Shown here piece by piece: positions 12,966 to 25,696 of a stretch of 64,000 nucleotides of DNA (the first letter of the stretch is position 1; each line of letters begins with the position of its first letter). This DNA is from Sipunculus nudus (Eukaryota; Annelida; Sipuncula; Golfingiida; Sipunculidae): assembly GCA_026874595.1 (NCBI GenBank), contig CM049318.1:46108456-46172455 (forward strand), read 5' to 3'. The translations under genes and the position numbers were made by a program. The notes under the pieces were generated by a model, which was not told the DNA's origin, did no database searches, and worked only from the letters and a program-made list of their open reading frames with translations.

Positions 12966-13744
12966 GAAATAAGAGTCAAACTAACACACAACAAGCAGCA
13001 GAAAGGCAGGGAACATTTGGAACTGGTCAAATGAACAACCCCTTTTGTTGGGGAAACAGATGCACATCTTCATGTTGATTTTCAAAAGTCACAGACAAGG
13101 TCATGTATTCATGCCATAGAGAATTGAAAGCATGAATAAAATAAGCCAGAGTCTATTCGAATAAATCTTCATATTTTGAATTTCAAGAATTGTAACCTAT
13201 ATTAGGTCACCATGGTAAGGAAAGAATATGACAGAGTCACCAAGAGGATAATTGCATTAAATCTAGTTTCACATGCTGCAATCAAAGTTGTGACACAGTT
13301 AATAGTTTTTTGAGGATATTTCACAATAATGATTACTGCAGCGCCATCTGGTGGTTATTTTCCAAAATGATAAAGTAAGCTTCGAGGTATTTTATAATTA
13401 TGTTAGTATTATTTTTTTGTTATTGTTATTATTATTATTATCATTAATTTCTTATATATATAAACATACACAAGTGCGTCCATACAAAGCATGAAAAGAG
13501 GCCACAACAAAAAGCACAGGTGGGATCAATCCCAATTGCGTCGTTTCACGGACAATCGCACACCCATAGAACAATGCTCAAACTGTCAAATGTTATGACC
13601 CTGCCGACATTTACTATCACAAACTGCCGCCACTTTTGGTCACGGCAATGGGATGTACTTTGTTTATTTGAAGAAAAACGATGCAAGATTTGACGAAACT
13701 TACAATATAACCACATTATGTGGTACTCATCATGTAGTACTAAT

Positions 13745-14110
13745 TAAATGCTACATAATGCAAAATACTAGACCTCTCTAGCGTTAAAACTAACAAATTA
13801 GTCCATTGATTTTCAAATATCATCATTTTCCCCCAAAAAATGCGTTACCATGGAAACGGCAGTTTTGAGTCTGGTACCCACTAGAAGAAAGGCAATTGGG
13901 TGACGATTAAAATGAGCTATAGTTTAAGGAGATACGACTAATAGTTACAAAGATATGAAGAAAAAACCGTTTAGTATACTTTTGATGACCTTGACCTTTG
14001 ACCTATTTTGACTTGAAACAAAAGGCTTCTAGGAGATTTAGTTTCCTATCAGATCTGTAAGTTTTAAAACGATCCGTGCATAATGCGACCTGAGGAGTTG
14101 GGACAGACAA
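13745..14110 (+). repeat. ~390-bp repeat, copy 2 of 2
   Basis: Second copy of the repeat at 12570-12965, in the same orientation and about 1.17 kb downstream. It carries an exact TGACCTTTGACCT at 13992-14004. Confidence 0.75.
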
Positions 14111-14156
14111 ACACACAAACAAACATACAGATAAATATACGGAACTGACCAACATG

Positions 14157-14368
14157 CTTGCCGAAATCTTTGATTCCGGCAAGCAACAAACACCCAAACA
14201 GACATAAAAAAAAATGATCAAAATCCTTGCCGAAATCTCTGATTCCGGCAAGCAACAAACATACGGAACTGACCAACCTACCTGCCGAAATCTTTGATTC
14301 CGACAAGAAACAAACAGACATCCGCGACTGACCAACCAGCTTGCCGAAATCGGAGATTTCCGACAAGC
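14157..14368 (+). repeat. Four short hairpin units in tandem
   Basis: Each unit has the inverted form TTGCCGAAATC-nnn-GATTCCGGCAA: 14157-14183, 14226-14252, about 14280-14307 and 14340-14368. Units are separated by CAAACA and ACTGACCAAC spacers at roughly 55-70 bp intervals. Several stem changes are paired on both sides or remain close to pairing. Function unknown. Confidence 0.75.
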
Positions 14369-14654
14369 AAAAATGATTCATAGTTATTAAATACACGTAT
14401 ATAAAAATAAACAGTGATGGACAAACAAAGCTGATCACTTTATTTCCCATTCCGCTGAGGCAGAAAAATAATGAACAGGTCTTTGCATTAGATCTTTTCT
14501 TTATTTTATCAAATCCTTTTCATTTTTTTAAATTTTATAAATTTGCAATGTAACATACACACACACATAAATAAATATAAAAGTTTATTCACAATTTTAA
14601 ATTGCACCATCATTTATCCCTTATTTTGCTCATACAGCATCACATTATACATTA

Positions 14655-15780
14655 TATATATATATATATATTTGGATACTTTGCAAAATAATAAAAGTCT
14701 GAAAAACCAATAACTGCACCATTATTTATCCATAATTTGGCTCATATATTATCACATTAAGCATACTGAAGGGTTTAATTAAATTTTCAATTGTTAACAT
14801 TTAAAAGGAAATTAATTTCTTTGAACATTCTACCTTACCTCTTGATTACTCCTTGAATTGCTATCTGGAGTAAAGTTTTGTACATTGGAATGGAAACAGC
14901 TTTAGAATTAAGTAAATAAAGTTCAAACAATAACAATGATTGCATAGTGTGTGTGTGTGGGGGGGGGGGGGGGATGGGATAAGAGGGAGGGATGAGTGAG
15001 ATGAGAATTACTCTACACCTGTGATAGCAAGGGTGCTCAACTAGTGTTGCATTACTGGTAAGGTTACCACAACAGGACTGAAATGACCAGAAGTGGGCTA
15101 CTTGGGGCATGACAATGCAAGTGAATACAATAGGACCTCCAAAAAAGAAATGTCATTTCTAGCCCCATTTTTTTGCCTCAGCTTTTATTTTCAAATTTCA
15201 GATTTAAAAAATTAAATTAAATTAAATTAAATCCCTATTTATACATACAGTGAAGTTTAAATTAAGTGCTTACATGAAAAATGTACCTTGGTCAAAGTTT
15301 GGTCAAATTTGAAGTACTGAATTTATATACTAGTAAAAATATTCTGATCTGATTTCTGATATATAACTAAATCTTGATTAAATAAAATTATATCCTTGGG
15401 GGGAAAATGTCTCTAGCTTCAACAATAATGGAGTAAGGTGAGTTAATATATTTCCTGATGTTTGACAAAGTGCATTGTGTTTGAGCCCATAATTTCAATA
15501 AATGCAGGAATGGTTATATCAACATGAATATAAAAACACCAGTGGTTTTGATCAACTTTGAAGTTGTAACAATAGGTTTTTACTGGAAAGCAGAGGTTTT
15601 TTCTAAATTTCTCGAAGGGACTACGTCGGAGTGACCCAATTTTCGGTTTGTTAGGAGAAATTAGGGACATCTAATTGTTTGTAGAATTTTGGATTCGGAG
15701 ATCTGTTTCAAAACGTGTCTTGTCAACGGACAGTGGACAGAAGACAATCACTAAAGCTCAGATGACTTAATATCAAGTGT
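14655..15780. other. Intergenic with simple repeats
   Basis: No gene supported. Contains a TA run near 14655-14672, a GT run followed by a G tract at 14948-14973, and an (AAATT)n run at about 15208-15232. Confidence 0.5.
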
Positions 15781-16690
15781 GCTTAAAAACCATCTTCACA
15801 CACAAATGTCACCTACACGTCTAAAATAATATCTAGATTAATCCACCCATACAACCGTCACCAACCCTTTTACAAATATCATCTACACACATATCATCTA
15901 CACATACAAACGTCACTTAAATTGTCTTCAAATATCATTTTCATACATCATCAACACATACAAACGTCACCTACACGTCTACAAATATTATCTAAACAAA
16001 CATGATCTACACAAACAAACGTCACCTACACTGCTACAAATGTAATTTTCACTCATCATCCTCATATACAATTCTTACCTACACATCTACAAATATCATC
16101 TACACACATCATCTACACATACAAACGTTCCTTCACGTCTACAAATATCATTTTCACACATCATCCACACATGAAAACGTACCTACACGTTTCAAAATAT
16201 CATCTACACACATCATCTACACATAGAATCGTCACCTACACGTCTACAAATATTATCAAAACAAACATAATCTACACATATACAAACGTCACCTATCCAT
16301 CTACAAATATAATTTTCACACATCATCTACACATATACAAACGTCACCTATCCATCTACAAATATAATTTTCACACATCTTCTACACATATCATCTACAC
16401 ATAGAAACGTCAACTACACGTCTACAAATATTATCTGCATGCATCATCTACACATACAAACGTCACTTACACGGCTACAAATATTATCAAAACAAACATA
16501 ATCTACACATACAAACGTCACCTACACGTTTAAAAATATTATTTAAAAAAAACACATCATCTACACAAAGAAACGTCACCTACACGTCTACAAATACTAT
16601 CTACACACACCATCTACACATACAAACGTCACTTATATGTCTACAAATATCATCTACACACATCATCTACACATACAAACCTAAACGTCC
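15780..16690 (+). repeat. Minisatellite, 55-60 bp unit, ~16 copies
   Basis: The unit reads approximately CATCATCTACACATACAAAC, then GTCACCTACACGTCTAC, then AAATATCATCTACACA. It recurs with many small variants across about 900 bp (for example GTCAC at 15966 and 16021, 55 bp apart). The strand shown is nearly free of G. Open frames at 16002-16404, rich in Thr, His and Tyr, simply read through the repeat and are not taken as genes. Confidence 0.9.
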
Positions 16691-17845
16691 ATGATAGTTT
16701 CATTATGTCTCATCTCAGTATGTAGTTTTTCCTTTTTTTCTTTCAAGTTCAGAATATTTGTTCCATTTAATTTCTGTATTTTTCAATGTTGAATGATCTT
16801 ATGTAGTTTCTGTGTCTCCTTTTGGAAGGACCTTTCGTTTGGCCAAAAGTTTCTTTTTTGTGTTGCCGTGGGTTAATGTGGTTTGTACAGTATTGCCTTC
16901 ATGAGGTTGTTTCCCAAGAGAGGGCAGTTTTCCTTTTTTTGCATGTTTTCCAGGATTTTCATCCTGTTGTTTTGATTTTCTTATTTTACTATTGTAGGGT
17001 TTTTTTAAAAGGAATTCATGATCATCATACAACTATAACTCAATATCAGAGTATTATTGCTGAATTTTATGTGTAGTTTATGTCCTAATGGGGAAGTGTT
17101 TTGTAATCAGTTTTAAGAATGTTCCGCCTACATTCGTTTTTACGTTGGTGCTAAAAGTAGGGTTAAAACATGTTATTTTTCTGTTTATTTTATTTCTTTT
17201 CTTGTTTATAATCGCGTTTTGTTAGTGTACTTGATACTGTAGTCGTAACCGTAACTGTAGTCTTCAAGTACTTGGTTGTATGCTGGTGCGGCCTCCTTTG
17301 AACACCTCTTCGCTAGATGATAATGATGAAATTCGTTCCACAACCACTACTTACCGGTATATGTTTGGTGATCGTTGGGGGTTTTGTTCGATCGCGAGTG
17401 GACGTACGTCGGTACGTAAGTTGGTTTTCGTTATGTTTCATACGTTTAATGATCTAGGTTCAGGGTGACACCAAGATAATTGACAAGTTTAAATTTTTCA
17501 ACTTGTATTTTTAGGCCCAAATCTGATATACCTTAATGAGATGTTGCCTTGTTTGGTGGCCTCTGTTCCTGATGACCTCTTTAGTGTGGCTGGTCAATCT
17601 TCCTTGTTTATGCCAATGCTCCACATTAGCTTCCATGGAGACGTCGAATTTCTGTTTGGCTTCTCTTTTTAGCCACGCTCTGTTATCGTGTCCTCATCGC
17701 GTGCATGCTTGTTTCATACTCCTTGTCCTTCATCTATGTGAATTGTTTGACCCAGTCTAAACAAGCTGATAGAAGCTTCTGTATAATAGAAATATGTCCA
17801 AAACTACGAATGTCAGGGTGCTTTTCTCAGGAGGTTTTTGTTTTA
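16690..17845. other. Intergenic, no gene recognised
   Basis: AT-rich with several open frames under 85 codons on both strands, none resembling a known family. Nothing else identified. Confidence 0.45.
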
Positions 17846-18209
17846 GCTCAGCTGATTGAAAGTCAACTGTGGTAAAGGAATGGCGTTTTGTCCTTCTTCT
17901 GTCCGGCCGTTAGCAAAGCACACATCGTAACCGCTAACCCTTGACACTTCTAAGTGAATATCCATAGAGGTCAATAAAAAATCGCCTTGGAAACCTGAAA
18001 ATAGGTCACTGCAACCTATATCCTACGAGCTATTGGGCTTGTAAAAAAACCCAGAATAATTAAAAATTTGAAACTAAATCTCCAGTATCTCCTGTATCTT
18101 ATTATTTAATTGATGTTATTGTTGTTTATACATCTAGATTCCACATGTCAGCTGTGATGAGCTAACAAACATAACTCTTGTGGATTTCTAAACTAAATCA
18201 ATATAATCC

Positions 18210-20376
18210 ATGGCTTTTTAACTCAGCTGACTTTCAGTCATGCTGTGCTATAGCGATGAGTCTTTGTCCGTTGTACTTCCGTCTGTCCGTCTGGCCGTTA
18301 GCAGGGCACAAATCGTAACCGTAAGGGCTCGGATCATGAACCCTATGCAGTCTTAGAGCATCTTAAAAGATCTTGCAAACCTTAAATTGAGTCACTGCGA
18401 CCTATATTATCCGCGATATGGGGTGTGTTTGCACCCCAAGAATTATTTTTATAGCCAAAATTTTCATCTCAAACCTTCCATCTTTCATTTACAGCTCACC
18501 TACCAACCAGGGAAGAACCATAATTTTTTTGAGGTCACAAGATCAAAAGTAAGGTCATAGGACCCACTTCTTTGAAAAGCTTCTGGATGCATTTTAAGGA
18601 GAAAGCTTTCATCCCGGTGTTTGATCTTTTACATATGGCTCACCTACCAAGTGGGAGAAGAATTCTATGGATTTTGAGGTCACAAGGGCAAAGTACAAGG
18701 TCACAGGATGCACTTCTTCAAAAAGATTGTGGACACATTTCAAGATAGACTTTTCATTCCAAACCTTCCAGCACTGACATATCGCTTCTCTGCCAACAGG
18801 GGAAAAGACCTGTCGATTTTTAGGTCGAAGATCTAATTCACAGCACCCACTTCTTGCGTCGAATCATTTTAATCTATACCTTCAATCTGTCATATATAGC
18901 TTACCTACCAATGGGGGAAGAACCCTACTGATGTTGAGTTCAAAAGGTCAGAGGTCAAGGTCACACTACTGAATTGTTCAAAATGCTTGTAAACATATTT
19001 CAAGCTAAACTGTTCATCCCAAACCTTCAGTCTTTCACATATGCCTCATCTTTACATTACTCAATTTGATTTAAACTTCATATTTATTGGCCTTTTTGTT
19101 TGAAAATAACATAGATTTTGGGGTCAGGAGGTTAAAGGTTGCAGGTCAAAGTTATTCACACATTGGTTGCCGAGTGATTACTCAAGTTTTAAGTGGTTAG
19201 TAGTTACCCATCACTCTAGAAAGAATCCAGTTGATATGTGGGCAAAGGCCAAGGTCATAGGTCAAGGATGTTCACAATAAAAACTTACTTTGTAGACATT
19301 CTCTAATGTTCTTGTATATTTAACCATTGCACTCCAACTGGTACATCTCGCTGTGTGGGCGTAATTGTGAGTGACACTTGTGATATTTTTTTTTATTGTA
19401 ACGAATTTTTTATGTCTATTTTTGAGACCTTAAAAGATGCAGTCATCTGTTAGCAAGGCAAAAATCGTAACGACTGGACCTCGAGTCTCCTCTCTTGACA
19501 TGCAGGAAGGCCCACGAAAAGTCTCCTAAGAAACCTGAAATTAGGTCTCAGTTACCGATTACCTCTGAGCTATGGGGCTCCAAAGTACCCCCCCCCCCCC
19601 CGCAAATACTGGAAAATTTGATACAAAAGCTCAAGTATCTGAACAACTAATGCATTGATCCTCATGATTCTTTGCATGGATATTGATTATGGAGTGTTTA
19701 ATCAGTTCTGCAGATTGATGGCGTCACCTGCATTTTTTCAATTTTTTTTTCTTTATTTTTGAAACCTTAACAGATGTCGTCCTTTGGTAACAGGGCACAA
19801 ATCCTAACGACTGGACCTAGAATCTTCTATTTTTACATGAAGGGAGGCCAATGAAATGTCTTCTTGGAAACCTAAAATTAGGTCCCTGTTACCCATTGCC
19901 TCCAACTATAAGGCCCAGAAGTACCCCCCCCCCCCCCCCCCAGAATAACTAAAATTTGATACAAAAGCTCCAGTATCTGAATAACTAATGCATTGTTCAC
20001 CATGATTCTTTGCATAGATCTTGGTCATGGAATGTTTCATCAGTTTCTGCAGAATGGTGGCGCCACCTGCATTTGTTTTTCAAATTTTACACATTTTTAC
20101 TCAATTTTTTATACCTTCAAAGATATGGTTGTCTGTTAACAGGGCACAAATCGTAACTATTGGACCTAGAATCTTTTATCTTGACATCCATGGAGGTAAA
20201 TGAATAATCTTCTTGGAATCCTGAAATTAGGTTATTGTTACCCATATCCTCCGAGCTAAGCTTCATTTGAATGGGGATACCACCTACAAATTTGGCATTC
20301 AAATGAAAAAAATTCCTTTTGTGAGTTTTTATTTAGTCAGCTGAGCGTCAGGACCCATGGGCCACTTGTTGCTAGG
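18210..20376 (-). repeat. Dispersed repeat family, long copy B (inverted)
   Basis: Reverse-oriented relative of the repeat at 3008-4538. It starts with AACTCAGCTGACTTTCAGTC at 18220-18239, the reverse complement of the family's right end. It continues with GTTAGCAGGGCACAAATCGTAACC and the GTGTGTTTGCACCCCA block. It then has several roughly 140-bp units (to about 19060) and closes with GTCAGCTGAGCGTCAGGACCCATGG near 20338-20362, the other family end. The part at 19420-20330 is a tandem array of about 340-bp units, so this copy is longer than copy A. Confidence 0.6.
19420..20330. repeat. Tandem array, ~340-bp units, three copies
   Basis: Blocks GTAACAGGGCACAAATC, ACTGGACCTAGAATCTTCTA, CTTGGAAACCTGAAATTAGG, AGTACC followed by a C run of 14-18, and ATACAAAAGCTCnAGTATCTG recur in order from about 19430, 19770 and 20110. 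The third copy is partial. Confidence 0.8.
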
Positions 20377-20849
20377 ATAAAAAAAGGTCACGGAGAGGGT
20401 TTATAGTCTGATATCACCAACAATGTCTGTATCATTAATATGATAGACAAAGGCGTCAGTTTAATCTATATCGCTGGAACATTAGTCCTTGATAACCTGT
20501 CAAAGGTGGAGCTAGCAACCGTAGTTGCCGCACTTTAGCTTAAACTCAATTAACATTGTAAGATCTTATCTGTCCCTCTGAGTGTATGAGGACACCATCA
20601 TCCTGGTTCTTGGCGACCTTGAACAGTTAGATGTAGCAAAGAATTGCTAGTGGTAGAGTGAAGGACCAGAGTGGGCACTAAAGTCACCCTTGAGCATGAG
20701 TTGCATCCGTGGCGACTCTACTATATCAGGTGCCGAGCTCAAGACCAGCTGCTCTTACAGACAGTCCTACGTTCCCTTTCGGGAACAACCTTGAGCAAAT
20801 ACTAAATGCCAAGGATCTATCTGGCTTCTGTAGGTGTTGTCCTAGGGAA

Positions 20850-21870
20850 GTTTGAAGTGTCTTATACCATGTTTTGAGAGAATGAAGGAGAAGCTTTTGT
20901 ATGAAAAGCAAGCAGAAGAAGATGAGTCTGTGGCCACATTGGATTGTTGGCTTGAATCAGTACTGACGCAGCAAACAGAGAGAGGGAACCTAACTCACGT
21001 CCAAAGATGCATAGCAACCTTTTTTCTATGCTTAGGGATATTTTTCCAACAATATTCGGACATTACTGTGATGGTTTTGCGACTGACCAGAACCTGCTGA
21101 GAGGTGTAAGGGTGACAGAGACTGAGTTCCTTCATCAAGAAGCCAGCAAATTTACAATAGGTGGACCGTTTGATGAGAGACAAAAGCAGTCTGTTTAAAG
21201 CGGAGGTGAACTTTCGAGCAGAAACATCCCATTTCCAAGGGTGTCGTTCGAACTGTAGGGCTGCCGAAAGCCCGGAAACTGAAGGCAGCTAATTCAAAGG
21301 GCGAAGAGGTGGTTGTAACCATGTTAATCGTCCAAAAGTTAACAGTCTTGTTGGCCGTGCAAATGAGGTGAAAATTAAAACTTGTGGTACCCAGTGCATG
21401 GCATAACTGGACACTGGTTTCAAGTGAGCCCTATTTCAGATGAATTTCAAGTTAAACATTCAGCCTATTGATGGTATTATTAGGGGGCAGGGGTCACAAA
21501 TTTTATAATACTGGATTTGCCGCCGCGGACCTTCATGTGCTTTTATATAGCCGTATTGGTTCAGGAAAGATGGATAGATTTTGATCCCTGTCGTCACTCT
21601 TGCTGATAGTGTCTACTACCTTTACCACAGGGAAGTACAAGAGCTGGTCGGTATTAATATTTAGACGTATTTCTTGATGTTCAAGAGGATGAATTTGAGT
21701 GTAGCGATTTATCATAGCGCCTTGCAATGAGAACTGTCCGTGGGCGGCCGTGCACTCTCAGCTTAGGGACCGTCATTTCTAGTGATGCTATCTTGCTTCA
21801 ACCTGGAGAACACAGGGTTATTCATGGCCCTCCTCCAGCTTGGGTTCCAATGTGTTACACAACACAGTAG
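20850..21870 (+). pseudogene. Possible degraded retroelement protease region
   Basis: Translated in shifting frames, about 21340-21870 gives a string of phrases of the kind found in the aspartic protease region of Gypsy elements: GRANEVKIKTCGTQCMA followed by LDTG, then EVQELVGINI, then ELSVGGRALSA. Every phrase is broken by stops or frame changes and no RT follows. The call rests on pattern memory only; 20850-21340 is included because its open frames run into it without a visible boundary. Confidence 0.3.
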
Positions 21871-23230
21871 TGTAGTTCAGCTTAGCTACAAGACCTTGGA
21901 TCCGAATAGGTCCGTACATCATTTGAGGATCTGGGTGTGTAATAATCTTCAGAGAAAATCCTTTAAAGCCGGAACACTCTTAGCACTGTGTATCTAACAG
22001 TGTAGCGAATATTTCAGGTGGACAGGACTGTAGTGAATGTTTCTTCAACAAAATAAGATTGGCAGGATTTCTCTCCGGGCCATGGAGACTGTAATCGAGT
22101 CCCTCCATCCAAGCTCAGATCTAACACTTGAGGAACAAGCATACTTTTGAAGGGGAAGGATGCATTCCCTGAGTATAACTTGGATTTAGCTCCCTGTTCC
22201 GCAGTAAAACATAGTATACGATTAACTGACTCTATACCTTTCAAATGCAACTAATGATTTCCAACTGCCACGGTAGATAAGGTCAGACCGACTGCGACTA
22301 CTTGCATGAAATTTCAGATTTAAGTATGATAAACCCAGTGGCAGTTAAATCACGGCTAATGTTGTCCTACAGTGCGCAAGTACAGTAACAGTATTTGGTT
22401 TTCGCTGGATCAAGATGCCCCTCACATAAAAGAATCTTTTTAATACCTTTTTGGAAGCTAAATCGTTTTCCAACTTTGGCTTGAACTTAAACAGAGCGTA
22501 CAGACCAAATGTGTTTAAATATTGCGTCTTAATCGGGGCAATCTTCTATCTGCAGCTCTTTAAAAGAAGGATAATTTAAAACTAGGATGGTTTATAGTCC
22601 AGTCGTTTTGTGCAGTTAAGTGGCTGACCCAACAACAAATTTTGTCACCATTCATCCCGGAAATATCTTTTGATACACACACAGTCTACCAAAATGAATG
22701 GTTCCTAATTTTCCAATATGCCCGATAGGCCCTATTTCACGATATTGATACACAACTCGTAACCGATGAATCTCGAACCTTCTATCTTACTATGCTGAGA
22801 GGTCCTTAGAAAATATACTTGTAACCCCGAAATAAAATCGCGGTGACCTAAATACTGCGAGCTATAGGGCAAAATCCCTGTTTGGGAACTGTGAAATAAA
22901 GACTCGATACAATCGATGTGTTTTTAGTAAACACTCTGTGTCTGAGTGAAAGATTTTTGATGACAACAAAACCCAAGAATACAACTTTACAATATATAAT
23001 GAGATTTTCAATATACGCCTCTTTTGAGATGTTTCCATGTGCGCGTAAATGCAATTATGCGTTAACTTGCATTAGTATATAGCTGTACAATGGATGTATC
23101 AGGTCTTACTAATAAGATTCAGAAATTATGTAATTTTACCGGTTATCTCTGAGTTCTTGCGTGAAAATTGCTCCGTGGGTAAACGCAAATGCGCCTAAAC
23201 CCCCGACTGTCCATGAAAATACCACGATTA
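21870..23230. other. Intergenic, no gene recognised
   Basis: No coding region, structured repeat or long simple repeat that I can support. Confidence 0.4.
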
Positions 23231-23232
23231 AA

Positions 23233-23637
23233 AAAGTGACCCGTGAGTCATGACGCTTACCTGACTGTTCGTTGTGGCTGTGATACTATATACTACACTC
23301 TTTCATGTGTTTGTCCTAAGGGCACTGCACATTGCCTGTAATTTAGGCAAATGAGGTCATGGTGACCTCACAACCCATGTGGCGGTGGACATTGGGTAAG
23401 GGTCAGTGTGTGCAAAATTGACAAGACCTTAAAAAATCTCCTTAGAAATCTGATATCAGGTCACTGCCACCTGTATCTCCGAGTTATGGGGCATGTTTGT
23501 GCAACACAGAATCGTAAAAGTATGTCAAAGTAGTTTCTCGTATCAACGGTTAAGATTTGTGCCTTGTTAATGTTGTCTCCCGGCCGGAAGATATAAAAAG
23601 CTTCATGGCTATGACGACTTGCAGTCAGCTGAGCTAA
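23233..23637 (+). repeat. Dispersed repeat family, short copy C
   Basis: Left end AAAGTGACCCGTGAGTCATGACGC, right end GCAGTCAGCTGAGCTAAAA, with AATCTGATATCAGGTCACTGCCACCTGTAT and a TTTGTGCCTTGTTAA block between. This is the same order as copies A and B but only about 400 bp, so internal units are missing. Confidence 0.6.
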
Positions 23638-24348
23638 AATTAGCCCTGCCTGGGCTTTAGTGTATTTACTAAAATGCTTAAAATGAAACGTTGTTCCATG
23701 TACCGGTAGACGTAACTCAGTACCAGCTCTCATCACTAAAGCCCTTTAAAGTCCGTATGGTGAATCCCTGATATTTGCATATTGGGGCGTCACAGAGCTC
23801 GTGACGATTCCCTCGCATGTGCATATCATGCCGTCACGCCTCCTGTGAATGGCATCGCTGCTATGTGGACGCTAGCATCGGTCCCATTGGCAATAGACAG
23901 CTCAACCCGCTTTGTAACATGCGCACTGAAATCATGTTTTCAGAAAGTCTTTGCTGTTAAACACTACGGTCTATGGGCCAAATTAAAGTGCATCTATTTT
24001 GTACTGTGTACTTTTTATTGTTCAAGTTACACTTAAAGTCTTGCCCCTGTTAAGTTGCCAACACGCTGACCGCCGTGATTGTTTCAGCCAGCCGGTACAT
24101 GACTGCGTTCGTCGCATGTGGACCTGAATATCTCACGCTGATTGGCTGAGCTAGAGATACATTTTCAAACCGGCCTGCCTTTAAAAGCGATGATCTGATA
24201 AACGGTGACACACTGACTGACTGAGGCTGAGGGTTATATATAGTGTTGAAAGTTTTGCCGTACTCAAAATAGCCGAGGACCTTAAAATATTAAAACTGAT
24301 CAAATGGGTATATAAATAGCAAGCTAGAAGCCCACTCTAGGCTGTTAC

Positions 24349-24730
24349 TAGTCTCTCCAACAGACGCCAGGTGCCGCTACCGCTCTTGCACCAGTTCGTC
24401 TGTTATTGGACGCCATTTTTCTCAGGAATGGAAGTGTTGTTTGGCATGCGCAAGGAATCCCCCTACTATACCACCCTAGCAATAGACAAGCAAAAGTGGA
24501 TTATTTTTGCCACACAACCAAACAATATTGTTTACTTGTCTTTATTTGGGTCTGCCGGGTTTGTGCAAGGGCGACATCCATTCTGGTTTCACCTCCAGAT
24601 GCTAGGGGGGTTTCCTTGCGCATGCCCAACGGCACTTCCTTTTTTCAAGATTCTTGAAAAAAATGGCGTCCAATAACAGACGTACTGGTGCAAGAGCGGT
24701 AGCGGCACCTGGCGTCTGTTGGAGAGACTA
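24349..24730. mobile_element. Foldback MITE with 9-bp target duplication (MULE-like)
   Basis: The 382-bp element begins TAGTCTCTCCAACAGACGCC and ends with its reverse complement. The outer arms match almost perfectly for about 75 bp, and further inverted blocks (GGCATGCGCAAGGAA and GGAAGTG) carry the similarity to about 140 bp per side. The 9-mer GGCTGTTAC stands on both sides (24340-24348 and 24731-24739). A 9-bp duplication with long inverted ends fits Mutator-like elements. Open frames inside are palindrome artefacts. The high arm identity suggests a fairly recent insertion. Confidence 0.85.
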
Positions 24731-25068
24731 GGCTGTTACTGGAAAACTCACGTTGGTTTTGAAAAAAAAGGTTCTAGGAAAGGCCACTATAATTACTCCC
24801 TACGTCATTGGGAAAGACCTTAGTTCAGCGAGGCGGTGATGTGTGGAGCTGACCGCCCGGTACGGCCCAAGTTTGCCAGTCGATGAAATAAGAGGGCCAG
24901 AGGGTGGTAATTAGTTATAGAAGTAACCGAGAGGTGGCAGTACCGACACTATACGTGCGATACAGTGAGAGAACGTTTGGTTTCTCTGTTAAAGGCAACA
25001 ATTAAGAGCCATTTCATTGACTGGGGCAGTCTAAGCTAAAATCATATGAGCGGGTTTTCACGCACATA

Positions 25069-25289
25069 TACGGACCCGGGAGACGACATGGTAAAAATAT
25101 TTATTAATCCGTGAGCACCGATAACTAATCCGTTCGCACGAAATACTAATCCATGCGCACGAAATACTAATTCATGCGCATGAATTACTATTATTTAGTA
25201 ATTCGTGCGTACATATTAGTAATTCGTGCGCACATATAAGTCATTCGGATTTATAAATATTTTTACCATGTCCCCTCCCGGGCTCCGTA
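25069..25289. mobile_element. Small MITE with 6-bp target duplication
   Basis: Ends TACGGACCCGGGAG and (reversed) TACGGAGCCCGGGAG, each followed by an inverted GACATGGTAAAAATATTTAT block. The interior is a run of ACTAATCCGTGCGCACGAAAT-like units, first in one orientation and then in the other. The hexamer CACATA flanks both sides (25063-25068 and 25290-25295). 221 bp, no coding capacity. Confidence 0.8.
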
Positions 25290-25696
25290 CACATAGGCAT
25301 GTACATGCAGATGGAAACACAGCTTAAACCAGTTTTTACGTGCAGTATTCATCTCAAACCAAATCCCCCTCCCCGGCAAACGTGTTACATATTACCCCGA
25401 ACCAACACGAAGCTCTTCCAAGTGGACCTGAAAAGGTTACTTGATGTAGGAAATACTTGTCCCTTCCAGGTAATAGTGAAGTATTTAAGAACTTATATAC
25501 CTCTGTCCCCTCGAAATACTGTTTTATGTAGTTAAGGGAATGTTCATAACGAACCTAGATTTAATTAAAGTTACAGTTTTAAATCCCTATGAAAATGAAT
25601 AAATAAAGAATAGACCGCCTGTAAGTTTGCAGTTTTATTCATATAAACTTTGACCCACACAAGTACTCCAGTCAAGACTTTGGTATATGACCCGCC

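Noticed and set aside
16002-16404. Thr/His/Tyr-rich open frames
   Set aside because: They are read-through of the 55-60 bp minisatellite.
15780-16690. CRISPR-like array
   Set aside because: The units are contiguous and diverged without unique spacers, and the DNA is eukaryotic.
24371-24676. 101-codon open frame
   Set aside because: Lies inside a foldback element and is produced by its symmetric arms.
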